From Cellulomonas sp. ES6 (GTDB lineage: Bacteria; Actinomycetota; Actinomycetes; Actinomycetales; Cellulomonadaceae), in NCBI RefSeq assembly GCF_030053835.1, contig NZ_CP125655.1, forward strand, positions 2,542,001-2,606,000: DNA of 64,000 bases, given 5' to 3'. Under the pieces are notes generated by a model. That model did not search any database. It was not told the origin of the DNA and saw nothing but the letters and a program-made list of their open reading frames with translations. Below, piece by piece: positions 35,918 to 45,228 of the stretch (position 1 is the first letter of the stretch; each line of letters starts with the position of its first letter). A program made the translations under genes and the position numbers.

Positions 35918-37231
35918 TCAGGCGCCGGGCGACGCCGCCGGCCCACCCGAGGCGGTCACGGGCTCCTCGTCCGGCTCGGCCGCGGCCGCGCGCGTCAGCA
36001 GCACCCGGCCCACCCCGGCGACGACGAGGCCCGACACGACGACGCTCAGCAGCGCGACCCGCAGGCTCGAGGCGTCCGCGACCACGCCCACCACGGTCGG
36101 CGACACCAGGAACCCGACGCGCAGCAGCCAGCTGACGACGGTCAGGCCGACGCCGGCGGGCAGGCCGGGCAGCTCGTCCGCGGTGTGCATGACGGCGGGC
36201 ACGAGCGTCGCGACGCCGAGACCCGCGAGCGCGAACCCCGCGAGCGTCGTCGCCAGTGACGGCACGGCGAGCATCCCGCCGGCCCCGACCGCGATCGCGA
36301 GGCCGCCGACGCGCGCGACGCGCCGCTGCCCGAACCGGTCGACGACCCGGTCTCCGGTGAGCCGGCCGACGGTCATCGCGACCTGGAGGGCGACGAACGC
36401 CAGCCCGGCGGCGGCCGCGCCGGTGCCGACCTCCGTGCGCAGGTACAGGGCGCCCCACGAGGACCCGGCGTCCTCGACGAACGCGCCGCAGGCGGCGAGC
36501 ACGCCGAGCGCGGCGAGCAGGAGGACGGCGTGGCCCGCGACGCGCCCCCGGGGCGCCGGTGCGGGGGCGTCGGCCGCGGGGGCGTCGGCTGCGGACGCGT
36601 CGGCTGCGGCGCCGGCCGTGGCCCGCTCGGCGTCCTCGGGCCCGCGCAGCAGGAACCGGTGCGCGACGACGGCGACGACCGCGAACACCGCGGACGTGGT
36701 GGCGATGTGCGCGGGCAGCGGCACGTCGAGCCCGGCGGCGGCGGACCCGACCAGCCCGCCGAGCACCGCGCCGACGCTCCACAGGCCGTGGAACGCGTTG
36801 ACGATGGAGCGCCCGTAGAGCCGCTGCACGCGGAACCCGTGCGCGTTCTGCGCGACGTCGATCACGGCGTCGAGGGCGCCCGCGAGCAGGAGCAGCCCGG
36901 CCAGCGCGGCCCAGCTCCCGGCGAGCGGCACGAGCGCCACGGCGACCGCGAGCGTGACCAGGCCGGACGACGCGACGGCGGCCGACCCGAGGCGCTGGAT
37001 CAGCAGCGGCGCGAGCAGCCCGGCCAGCAGGGCGCCGAGCGGCATCGCGGCGATCGCGGTGCCGAGCGCGGCGTTGCTCAGCCCGAGGTCGGCCTTCACC
37101 TCGGGCAGCCGCGGCACGAGGTTCGCGTACAGCACGGCGTTGACCAGGAACACCATCGAGACGGCGACGCGGGCGCGCCGGGCGACCGGCGTCACGACGG
37201 CTGCTGAGGGTGCTGCGGGGGAGGCGGGCAT
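35918..37231 (-). CDS. MFS transporter (YbjJ-like)
   Basis: A 437-residue 12-helix major facilitator protein. The first helix has VFLVNAVLYANLVPRLPEVK, typical for the YbjJ/fucose-permease-like branch. A cytoplasmic loop between helices 6 and 7 is Ala/Asp/Pro-rich (DASAADAPAADAPAPAPRGR) and has repeat character. The C-terminus is acidic. Its start lies 90 bases from the acetyltransferase start, in divergent orientation, and the shared gap holds the TetR-type operator, so both may be regulated by the downstream TetR protein. Substrate unknown. Confidence 0.88.
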   Translation of the reverse strand: MPASPAAPSAAVVTPVARRARVAVSMVFLVNAVLYANLVPRLPEVKADLGLSNAALGTAIAAMPLGALLAGLLAPLLIQRLGSAAVASSGLVTLAVAVALVPLAGSWAALAGLLLLAGALDAVIDVAQNAHGFRVQRLYGRSIVNAFHGLWSVGAVLGGLVGSAAAGLDVPLPAHIATTSAVFAVVAVVAHRFLLRGPEDAERATAGAAADASAADAPAADAPAPAPRGRVAGHAVLLLAALGVLAACGAFVEDAGSSWGALYLRTEVGTGAAAAGLAFVALQVAMTVGRLTGDRVVDRFGQRRVARVGGLAIAVGAGGMLAVPSLATTLAGFALAGLGVATLVPAVMHTADELPGLPAGVGLTVVSWLLRVGFLVSPTVVGVVADASSLRVALLSVVVSGLVVAGVGRVLLTRAAAAEPDEEPVTASGGPAASPGA

Positions 37232-37290
37232 GGGGCTCCGGCGGTGGGTCCGGGTGCCGGCGTCGGCGCCCGCGGTCGGGGTGCGTCGTC

Positions 37291-37315
37291 GAGCGTACAC
37301 ACGATGTGTACGCTC
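37291..37315. promoter_or_regulatory. TetR-type operator with 10-bp arms over a leaderless promoter
   Basis: GAGCGTACAC (37291-37300) and GTGTACGCTC (37306-37315) are perfect inverted arms with a five-base spacer ACGAT. A further half site CGTACAC follows at 37315-37321. The -10-like TACGCT (37309-37314) lies inside the right arm, seven bases before the ATG at 37322, so transcription would begin at the start codon. Repressor binding would block it completely. Confidence 0.75.
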
Positions 37316-37321
37316 GTACAC

Positions 37322-37930
37322 ATGAGCGATCGCGACTACTTCGCCGGCGACCCGCGCACCAACCGCGAGCGGATGCTCGCCGGGGACCTGTACATCGCGG
37401 ACGACCCGGAGAGCGAGCGCATCGCGCGCCGGGCGACCGTCCTGGTCGAGGAGTACCGGCTCGCCGTGATCGCGGCCGACGACGCCCGCGCCCGCCGCGT
37501 GCTGACGGACCTGCTCGGCTCGCTCGGCGAGGGCGCGTTCATCAAGCCGCCGCTCGCCGTCGACTACGGGGAGAACCTCCACGTGGGCGCCCGGACGTTC
37601 GTGAACTCCGGCCTCACGGCGCTCGACGTCGCGACGATCACCATCGGCGAGGACTGCCAGATCGGGCCGAACGTGCAGCTCCTGACCCCCACGCACCCCC
37701 TCGACCCGCAGCCGCGGCGCGACAAGCTCGAGGCCGCCGAGCCGATCACCCTCGGGGACAACGTGTGGCTGGGCGGCGGCGTCATCGTCTGCCCGGGCGT
37801 CACCATCGGCGACGACACGGTGGTCGGGGCCGGCGCTGTCGTCACGCGGGACCTGCCGGCGGGCGTCGTGGCCGTCGGGAACCCGGCGCGCGTGGTGCGC
37901 CGCCTCGACGAGCCCCGTGAGCAGGTCTGA
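37322..37930 (+). CDS. Hexapeptide-repeat O-acetyltransferase (Maa/LacA-like)
   Basis: A 202-residue acetyl-CoA-dependent sugar O-acetyltransferase. The N-terminal helical Mac domain (about residues 5-60, RTNRERMLAGDLYIADDPES) precedes the left-handed beta-helix, with conserved histidine in LTPTHPLDPQ, WLGGG, CPGVTIG and VVGAGAVVTRDLP. Similar to maltose and galactoside acetyltransferases. The ATG at 37322 is immediately behind the operator, and no ribosome binding site precedes it, which fits a leaderless mRNA. Its end overlaps the following tetR start by 14 bases. A paralogue lies at 53289. Confidence 0.92.
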   Translation: MSDRDYFAGDPRTNRERMLAGDLYIADDPESERIARRATVLVEEYRLAVIAADDARARRVLTDLLGSLGEGAFIKPPLAVDYGENLHVGARTFVNSGLTALDVATITIGEDCQIGPNVQLLTPTHPLDPQPRRDKLEAAEPITLGDNVWLGGGVIVCPGVTIGDDTVVGAGAVVTRDLPAGVVAVGNPARVVRRLDEPREQV

Positions 37931-38510
37931 GGTGGCCGCCGCCGGGGAGCCCCGCAGGCGCCGGCACGACCCCGACCGGCGCGACCGCATCGTCGAGGCG
38001 TGCCTCGAGGTCATCGGCGCGGAGGGCGTCGCGGGCACCTCGGCCCGCCGGATCGCGGCCGCCGCGGACGTCCCGCTCGGCTCGATCACCTACCACTTCG
38101 CCGACGTGGACGCGCTGCTGCACGAGGCGTTCGAGCGGTTCGCGACGCGCGTCAGCGACCGCTTCGAGGCGGCCATGTCCGGCGCCGCGACCCTCGACGA
38201 GGCGCGCGCCGCCGTCGTCCGGCTCATCGCCTCGGACGTGCTCACGGACCCCCGCGAGCTCGTGCTGACCCATGAGCTGTACACGCTGGCCTCCCGCGAC
38301 CCGCGGTACCGGCGCCTCACCCACGCCTGGATGGCCCGCAGCCGCGCCGCGCTCGAGCGGCACTTCGACCCGCCGACCGCCCGGCTGCTGGACGCGCTCA
38401 TCGAGGGGCTGTCCATCCACCGCGCGCTGGACACCGAGCCGCACGACATCGCCGAGGTGGAGCGCGCGGTGGCGTTGGTGACCCGGAGGCCGGCTCCTCC
38501 CGCGGGGTGA
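37917..38510 (+). CDS. TetR family regulator of the acetyltransferase operon
   Basis: A 197-residue TetR protein. Helix-turn-helix residues about 21-66 (RDRIVEACLEVIGAEGVAGT and RRIAAAADVPLGSITYHFAD). The C-terminal domain fits the TetR_C_6/BetI-like type. The GTG start overlaps the end of the acetyltransferase gene by 14 bases, so the two are coupled. A GTG at 37932 is the alternative start. It is the likely ligand of the GAGCGTACAC operator upstream of the operon and of the divergent MFS gene. Confidence 0.88.
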   Translation: MSRSEVAAAGEPRRRRHDPDRRDRIVEACLEVIGAEGVAGTSARRIAAAADVPLGSITYHFADVDALLHEAFERFATRVSDRFEAAMSGAATLDEARAAVVRLIASDVLTDPRELVLTHELYTLASRDPRYRRLTHAWMARSRAALERHFDPPTARLLDALIEGLSIHRALDTEPHDIAEVERAVALVTRRPAPPAG

Positions 38511-38603
38511 CGCCGACCGGACCCTTCGGTGGTGCCGGGCGGGTGGGAGGACCGGCCCGGGAGCCGATGCCCCGGGGTGCCGCCGCTTCCTAGCGTCGAG
38601 GGC

Positions 38604-39191
38604 ATGACGAGCCTGACCAGCGACAGCGTCCCCACCCACCGCTCGAGCACGCGGCGGCACGCGGCCACGCTCGCCCTCGCCGCCCTCGCGGTGGTCGTCG
38701 CCGCGGGGCTCGCGCTGCAGGGGTTCGGGCCGGGTGGCGGGCGCGGCGCCGGCACCTCGCAGAACGGCTGGCCCGAGATCACGTCCGGCGACGACCCCCG
38801 ACTCGTGCGCCTCCCCTGGGTGACGGGCCGGGTCCTGGGCGGCGACGTCGCCACCGTCCTCGGGTACGTCGCCGAGCGGTTCGACGCCGAGGTGGAGCCC
38901 GTCGACGCCGACGCCTCGTGGGGCTGGGCCCACCGCCCGGTCCGCGGCCGGGAGGTCCTGTCCAACCACGCCTCCGCCACGGCGATCGACCTCAACGCCC
39001 CGCTCCACCCGATGGGCGTGCGCGGCACGTTCACGGACGAGCAGGTCGCGGCGATCCGGTCGATCCTCGCGGACGTCGCGCCCGCGGTCGCGTGGGGCGG
39101 CGACTACGCCGACCGGCCCGACGAGATGCACCTGGAGATCGTCGGGGACACGGACGTGGTGGCGGAGGTCGCGGCGCGGCTGCGGGGGTGA
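38604..39191 (+). CDS. VanY/M15-type D-alanyl-D-alanine carboxypeptidase-like protein
   Basis: A 195-residue secreted or membrane-anchored zinc peptidase. One N-terminal membrane helix (residues about 19-41, TLALAALAVVVAAGLALQGF). The M15C zinc motifs are SNHASATAIDLN (H and D ligands) near residue 117 and EMHLEI (H ligand) near 175, with the intervening tryptophan-rich WAWGGDY-like region AVAWGGDYADRPDEM. It should cleave peptide bonds in the cell-wall stem peptide. ATG at 38604 lies directly behind a CCTAGCGTCGAGGGC promoter-like sequence (TAGCGT), so it may also be leaderless or nearly so. Confidence 0.82.
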   Translation: MTSLTSDSVPTHRSSTRRHAATLALAALAVVVAAGLALQGFGPGGGRGAGTSQNGWPEITSGDDPRLVRLPWVTGRVLGGDVATVLGYVAERFDAEVEPVDADASWGWAHRPVRGREVLSNHASATAIDLNAPLHPMGVRGTFTDEQVAAIRSILADVAPAVAWGGDYADRPDEMHLEIVGDTDVVAEVAARLRG

Positions 39192-39273
39192 GCGCGCGTC
39201 AGTGGGATCCGGGCGGGCTCGCAGAGTGGTGGCTCTGAGGCTCGCGGGCGACAGGCCTGCCTCACGCTCTCGG

Positions 39274-39295
39274 ACGGCTCTGCGGCGAGAGCCGT
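39274..39295. terminator. Hairpin terminator after the M15 peptidase gene
   Basis: ACGGCTCT (39274-39281) and AGAGCCGT (39288-39295) form an 8-bp stem with a GCGGCG loop, 83 bases after the peptidase stop. Followed by CTGTTTGTTCG, the only T-rich stretch nearby. Likely factor-independent terminator. Confidence 0.6.
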
Positions 39296-39343
39296 GGGCG
39301 CCATCTGGGGCTGTTTGTTCGTGGAGGCGGCGAGTGGGCTGGT

Positions 39344-39389
39344 ACTGCAACACCTACTGCAAAACACGTGTCGCAGTAGGTGTTGCAGT
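39344..39389. terminator. 17-bp inverted repeat (hairpin) downstream of the AlbA-type gene
   Basis: ACTGCAACACCTACTGC (39344-39360) and GCAGTAGGTGTTGCAGT (39373-39389) are perfect inverted arms around a 12-base loop AAAACACGTGTC. It begins seven bases beyond the stop of the minus-strand AlbA-type gene, the position of a terminator, but unlike other terminators in the window it is AT-balanced and its arms contain repeated CTGCAAC/CTACTGC elements, so it may be a mobile-element or replication-type inverted repeat instead. Confidence 0.65.
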
Positions 39390-39395
39390 GGCGTG

Positions 39396-40796
39396 TCACG
39401 TCAGTCGCCACGCTGCGCGGGGGTCTTTGGGTGACTGACCTTCCCACGTCACGAGGCCGGCGTCCTGCAGACGCTGAAGGTTCCGAGATGCGGTCGGCCT
39501 CGTGACGCCCACGGCGTCGGCCACCTGACCTGTGCCCAGCGGCCGCCCCGCGCGGCGCATCAGGTCGAGGATCTTCAGCGCGCCCGACGGCAGCGCGCTG
39601 CGGATCTCCGGCGCGAGAGCATCGGAGAAGAAGAGGGTCAGCTGCACGGATGCGGCGGTCTGCGTGTACAGGGGGTCGGTCAGCCCCCGGGCGCGCATCT
39701 CTCCGAAGATGCGTCTGATCCCCTCTCCGAGCTCTTGGGCGATCCCAAGGTCCGAGCACACTCGCGCGAGCCGGGGATTACGCGCATACCGGTTGATGTC
39801 GAGTGGCCGGGTGGGGTCCACGAGCCCGGGGAAGCGGCCAGGACTCGCGATCTCGAGCCGATTGGGGAAGATCTCCACCCGGACGTGATCACCGGCCATG
39901 CTGTAGGAGCGGTGCAGTACCGCGTTGACGAGCCCTTCGAGCCATGCATCTCGCGGCACCACAGGGACTGCTTCGAACCTCCCGCTGGTCCCCAGGGCGC
40001 GACGGTCCGGGATCATCGTCTCGATGATCTGCGCGGCGTCCGTGATCTGTCGCGGGATCGACCCTTCGCAGCGGATGTCGGCCGCGTCCTCGAGTGTCAG
40101 GCCAGAGCCTGCCCCTCGCTCGACGCCGCGATAGCGGAGGATGCGGACGTGTGCGTTCGGGAACAGGTCCTGGGGGTGGTTCGCGAAGAGGAGATACGCA
40201 GCAACGGTCAGGCGATCATCGCGGGTGAGCAGCCCTCGGGCACGGAGCATCGACTCCGGGGACGACGAGCCGATCGCCTCCTGGTACGCCGCCACCTCAG
40301 CAGCGTCGAGGTCCTCGGTCCGGGCGTCGACGGCTGTTCCATCGAAGGGCGCGCCACCGCGGTCGTACTCCAGCTCCTGACGCTGCGCGAAGCCCAGCTT
40401 CCGAGACTCGTCTCCGACGCGCAGGTAGCAGTCGCCGCTCGTCGTCTCGTGGACGCGGTCGCCCGGGTCCACCCGGAGCACGAGCAGGGTCTTCCCTTCG
40501 GGTGTGCTGAGCTGATCCGCCCGGACGCGAACAACAGGCTGGGTGAAGTCCTGGGCCGCTTGGCGTAGGTCGTTGAGGCGGGCAGCTGCGACACCGTCCA
40601 CCGATCCTGAGTGGAGGCCCACGACGATGCAGCCGCCCTCCGCGTTGGCGAATGCAACGAGAGGGACGGCCAGGTCCCGCGGCGAGATTCGCCCCGACTT
40701 GCGCTCGAACCACTGACCTTCTGGCAGCGCGAGCAGGAGATCGACCGCTTCTTCGACGGGCTGCGCCAGGGCTTGGTCGACTTCGGCGGCGTACAT
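39396..40796 (-). CDS. AlbA_2/Schlafen-type ATP-binding transcriptional regulator
   Basis: A 466-residue protein of the AlbA_2-HATPase_c_4 type. Residues about 25-135 form the AlbA_2 domain: GQWFERKSGRISPRDLAVPL, then VAFANAEGGCIVVGLHSG and a strand set ending YLRVGDESRKL. A GHKL-like ATPase region follows near 290-375 (AWLEGLVNAVLHRSYS, IFPNRLEIASPGRFPG). Residues about 405-466 carry a winged helix (LKILDLMRRAGRPLGTGQVA and TRPTASRNLQRLQDAG). Members often sit in defence or regulatory islands. Codons are visibly less GC-biased than those of the neighbours, suggesting acquisition. It has no ribosome binding site; TACAGT lies six bases before the ATG, so it looks leaderless. Confidence 0.88.
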   Translation of the reverse strand: MYAAEVDQALAQPVEEAVDLLLALPEGQWFERKSGRISPRDLAVPLVAFANAEGGCIVVGLHSGSVDGVAAARLNDLRQAAQDFTQPVVRVRADQLSTPEGKTLLVLRVDPGDRVHETTSGDCYLRVGDESRKLGFAQRQELEYDRGGAPFDGTAVDARTEDLDAAEVAAYQEAIGSSSPESMLRARGLLTRDDRLTVAAYLLFANHPQDLFPNAHVRILRYRGVERGAGSGLTLEDAADIRCEGSIPRQITDAAQIIETMIPDRRALGTSGRFEAVPVVPRDAWLEGLVNAVLHRSYSMAGDHVRVEIFPNRLEIASPGRFPGLVDPTRPLDINRYARNPRLARVCSDLGIAQELGEGIRRIFGEMRARGLTDPLYTQTAASVQLTLFFSDALAPEIRSALPSGALKILDLMRRAGRPLGTGQVADAVGVTRPTASRNLQRLQDAGLVTWEGQSPKDPRAAWRLT

Positions 40797-40801
40797 GAAT
40801 C

Positions 40802-40822
40802 TACTGTAACACTTTTACAGTA
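40802..40822 (-). promoter_or_regulatory. Operator/promoter TACTGTAA-N5-TTACAGTA of the AlbA-type gene
   Basis: Perfect 8-bp inverted arms TACTGTAA (40802-40809) and TTACAGTA (40815-40822) flank CACTT. On the minus strand the downstream arm contains TACAGT, a -10 hexamer six bases before the ATG of the regulator gene. A winged-helix protein binding here would repress its own leaderless transcript. Confidence 0.7.
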
Positions 40823-40885
40823 CCTACGAGGCGCGAGGAAAGTTGGCAGAGGGCGGGCGCCGGGAATGCTCGGCCGCTCCCCAGG

Positions 40886-40906
40886 GTTGAGCCAGGTGGA
40901 CTCAAG
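40886..40906. promoter_or_regulatory. HAIR box 1 (HspR operator)
   Basis: GTTGAGC-N7-ACTCAAG matches the HspR-associated inverted repeat CTTGAGT-N7-ACTCAAG at 12 of 14 conserved positions. Located about 130 bases before dnaK. The operon ends with hspR, giving the classic feedback loop. Confidence 0.85.
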
Positions 40907-40948
40907 TCCGCCCGCCCCGAGTTGCCACAGCGCCCGGGCCGGCGCAGA

Positions 40949-40969
40949 CTTGAGTGCAGCAGGCTCAAG
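40949..40969. promoter_or_regulatory. HAIR box 2 (HspR operator)
   Basis: CTTGAGT-N7-GCTCAAG matches the HAIR consensus at 13 of 14 positions, 66 bases before the dnaK start and 63 bases (six helical turns) from box 1. The two sites are on the same face of the DNA, so cooperative repressor binding is likely. Confidence 0.92.
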
Positions 40970-41034
40970 GCGACCGGCCCCGCTCCGGGGTGCGCGGCGC
41001 CGGACCCACGCAGCACGACGAAGGAGCGACAGAC

Positions 41035-42896
<1,862 letters not shown>

Positions 42897-42900
<4 letters not shown>

Positions 42901-43523
42901 CCGACGAGCCGACCCCGCAGGGGCGTGACCCGGAGGACGCCCCGCGCGTGACCGACAAGCGCCGCATCGACCCGGAGACGGGCGAGCTGCGCGAGCCGAC
43001 GCCCGAGGAGGCGGTCCTGGCCGAGGCCGAGGAGGCCGCGACCGCCGCCGAGGAGGCCGTGGTGCTGGAGGGGCTGGTCGAGGCGCAGAAGCTGGCGGCC
43101 GAGCGGCTGGACGAGCTCCAGCGCCGGAATGCCGACTACTACAACCTCGAGCAGCAGTACTCGGCGTACGTGAAGCGGTCGAAGTCCGAGGCCCTCGCGG
43201 CCCGGGACCAGGGCGTGGCCGCCGTCGCCGAGGCGCTCATCAGCGTGCTCGACGACATCGAGCTGGCGCGCCAGCACGGCGACCTGGTCGGCCCGTTCGC
43301 GTCGATCGCGGAGAAGCTCGAGGGCACCCTCGGGCGGTTCGGGATCGAGCGCTACGGCGCGGCCGGCGAGCCGTTCGACCCGACGGTGCACGAGGCGCTC
43401 ATGCACGGGCACTCGGCCGACGTCTCCGAGCCGACCGTGCAGCAGGTGCTGCAGCCGGGCTACCGCATGGGCGAGCGCATCATCCGCGCCGCCCGGGTGG
43501 CGGTCGTCGACCCGGAGGCGTGA
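42897..43523 (+). CDS. grpE: Nucleotide exchange factor GrpE
   Basis: A 208-residue GrpE, the nucleotide exchange factor for DnaK. The N-terminal 60 residues are charged and flexible; a long coiled-coil helix follows ([20 protein letters not shown]), then the C-terminal beta-wing with the signature [20 protein letters not shown] and [21 protein letters not shown] start overlaps the dnaK stop by four bases. Confidence 0.97.
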
Positions 43524-43538
43524 CGAGCAGGATGAGGG

Positions 43539-43564
43539 CCCGGCCGCGTGACCGCGCGGCCGGG
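43539..43564. terminator. Intercistronic hairpin between grpE and dnaJ
   Basis: CCCGGCCGCG (43539-43548) pairs with CGCGGCCGGG (43555-43564) around a TGACCG loop. It sits in the 103-base gap before dnaJ and probably attenuates readthrough or stabilises the upstream mRNA, as reported for other dnaK operons. Confidence 0.55.
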
Positions 43565-43626
43565 TCCCGCCCGGCCCGGGCCCTGACGCGGGCCCGGACC
43601 GGTGGAGCAGAGCGGAGGGAGGCGTC

Positions 43627-44634
43627 GTGAGCGGGCAGGACTGGCTGGAGAAGGACTTCTACGCCGTGCTGGGCGTCCCCAAGGACGCCGACGCGGCCGC
43701 GATCAAGAAGGCGTACCGCAAGCTCGCCCGCACCATGCACCCGGACCACAACCCCGGGGACGCGGTCGCGGAGGCCAAGTTCAAGGAGGTCGGCGAGGCG
43801 TACGCCGTGCTGTCCGACCCCGAGCAGCGGCAGCAGTACGACCAGCTGCGGGCCATGGCCGGCGGTGCGCGGTTCCGCGCGGGTGCCGGTGGCCCGGGTG
43901 GCGCGCAGGCGGGCGGGTTCGAGGACCTGTTCGGCGGCGTGTTCACCGGCGGCGGTGGGTCGCGCGTGCGGTTCCCGCAGGGCGGCGGCGGTGCGGCGGG
44001 CGGCGGCGCGGGCGGTGCCGGCGGGTTCGAGGACCTGCTCGGCGGGCTGTTCGGCGGCGGCGGGTTCGGCCAGGCCCGCACGGCGCGCCGCGGCGCGGAC
44101 CTGTCGGCGGTCACCACGCTGCCGTTCCGGCAGGCCGTCGAGGGCTCGACCGTGGCGCTCGGCGTCGAGGGACGCACCGTCAAGGCGCGCATCCCCGCCG
44201 GCGTCCGCGACGGCCAGAAGATCCGGCTGCGCGGCAAGGGCCGGCCCGGCGAGCACGGGGCGCCCCCCGGCGACCTCGAGGTCACCGTGCGGGTCACGCC
44301 GCACCCGGTGTTCGCGCTCGACGGCAACAACCTGCGGGTGACGCTGCCGGTCGCGTTCGACGAGGCCGCGCTCGGCGCCGAGGTGCCCGTGCCGACGCTC
44401 GACGGCGGCACCGTGCGGCTGAAGATCCCGGCCGGCACGCCGTCCGGGCGGACGCTGCGGGTCAAGGGCCGCGGCGTCACGACGTCGTCCGGCACGGGGG
44501 ACCTGCTGGTCACCGTGCAGGTGGTCGTCCCGCAGCGGCTCAGCGCCGCGGCGAAGGAGGCCGTGCAGGCGTTCGGCATCGCGACGTCCGGCGAGGACCC
44601 GCGCGCCGAGCTGCTGGCGCGCGCCCAGGAGTGA
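43627..44634 (+). CDS. dnaJ: DnaJ co-chaperone, zinc-finger-less (CbpA-like) type
   Basis: A 335-residue Hsp40. The J-domain (residues about 8-75) has the HPD motif in TMHPDHNPGD. A Gly/Phe-rich segment follows (residues about 80-155) with the repeat GGFEDLFGG/GGFEDLLGGLFGG. The C-terminal two-domain substrate-binding region (DnaJ_C) is complete. No CxxCxGxG zinc-finger repeats are present, so this is a type II DnaJ; the dedicated DnaJ1 of Streptomyces-like dnaK operons does have zinc motifs. GTG start after a GGAGGGAGG site. Confidence 0.93.
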   Translation: MSGQDWLEKDFYAVLGVPKDADAAAIKKAYRKLARTMHPDHNPGDAVAEAKFKEVGEAYAVLSDPEQRQQYDQLRAMAGGARFRAGAGGPGGAQAGGFEDLFGGVFTGGGGSRVRFPQGGGGAAGGGAGGAGGFEDLLGGLFGGGGFGQARTARRGADLSAVTTLPFRQAVEGSTVALGVEGRTVKARIPAGVRDGQKIRLRGKGRPGEHGAPPGDLEVTVRVTPHPVFALDGNNLRVTLPVAFDEAALGAEVPVPTLDGGTVRLKIPAGTPSGRTLRVKGRGVTTSSGTGDLLVTVQVVVPQRLSAAAKEAVQAFGIATSGEDPRAELLARAQE

Positions 44635-44640
44635 GGCACC

Positions 44641-44678
44641 GCCGGGCGACCGGGGCCTGACGGTCCCGGTCGCCCGGC
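44641..44678. terminator. 14-bp hairpin between dnaJ and hspR
   Basis: GCCGGGCGACCGGG (44641-44654) and CCCGGTCGCCCGGC (44665-44678) form a perfect 14-bp stem with a 10-base loop, starting six bases after the dnaJ stop. It is terminator-like but hspR follows directly, so it probably lowers hspR expression relative to the chaperones. Confidence 0.75.
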
Positions 44679-44702
44679 GCACGACGGCAGGAGGTGGTGG
44701 GG

Positions 44703-45149
44703 ATGGTCTCGGAGGACGCGCAGGTCTACGTGATCTCGGTCGCCGCCGAGCTCGCCGGCATGCACCCGCAGACGCTCCGGCAGTACGACCGGCTCGGCCT
44801 CGTGCAGCCCGGCCGCACGCGCGGCCGCGGGCGGCGGTACTCCCTGCGGGACATCGCCACGCTGCGCGAGGTGCAGCGGCTCTCCCAGGAGGAGGGCGTC
44901 AACCTCGCCGGCATCAAGCGCATCCTGGAGCTCGAGTCCCAGGTCGAGCGGCTGCGCCGGCAGGTCGAGTACCTGCGGGCGTTCGCCGAGCCCGGTCGGC
45001 GCGTGTTCACCGCCCACCCCTCGGGCGACGTCGTGGCGATGGGGCCGCTCGGGCGCAGCCAGCGCCGGTCCGCCGAGCCCGCCGCGGAGGACCCGCGAGC
45101 CGCCGGCGCGCGCGGGGCGATCGTGCTCTGGCGGCCCTCCGGGCGCTGA
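44703..45149 (+). CDS. hspR: Heat-shock repressor HspR (MerR family)
   Basis: A 148-residue MerR-type repressor. The winged helix covers residues 8-75: VISVAAELAGMHPQTLRQYD and LGLVQPGRTRGRGRRYSLRD, matching HspR and not metal-sensing MerR, as no metal-binding cysteines are present. A helical coil follows (LESQVERLRRQVEYLRAF). The C-terminus is Arg/Ala-rich. HspR binds HAIR sites and uses DnaK as co-repressor; here it is the fourth gene of the operon it controls. The ATG at 44703 is eight bases from AGGAGG. Confidence 0.96.
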   Translation: MVSEDAQVYVISVAAELAGMHPQTLRQYDRLGLVQPGRTRGRGRRYSLRDIATLREVQRLSQEEGVNLAGIKRILELESQVERLRRQVEYLRAFAEPGRRVFTAHPSGDVVAMGPLGRSQRRSAEPAAEDPRAAGARGAIVLWRPSGR

Positions 45150-45152
45150 CGC

Positions 45153-45186
45153 GCGACGTCGCCCGGCGCGCGCCGGGCGACGTCGC
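45153..45186. terminator. 34-bp perfect palindrome closing the dnaK operon
   Basis: Arms GCGACGTCGCCCGGC (45153-45167) and GCCGGGCGACGTCGC (45172-45186) flank a GCGC centre. The perfect symmetry gives an extremely stable hairpin three bases after the hspR stop. Operon terminator; no T-run follows. Confidence 0.85.
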
Positions 45187-45228
45187 CTACCGTGGCAGGC
45201 GACGGGCCGGACGGACGAGGCGGGCACG

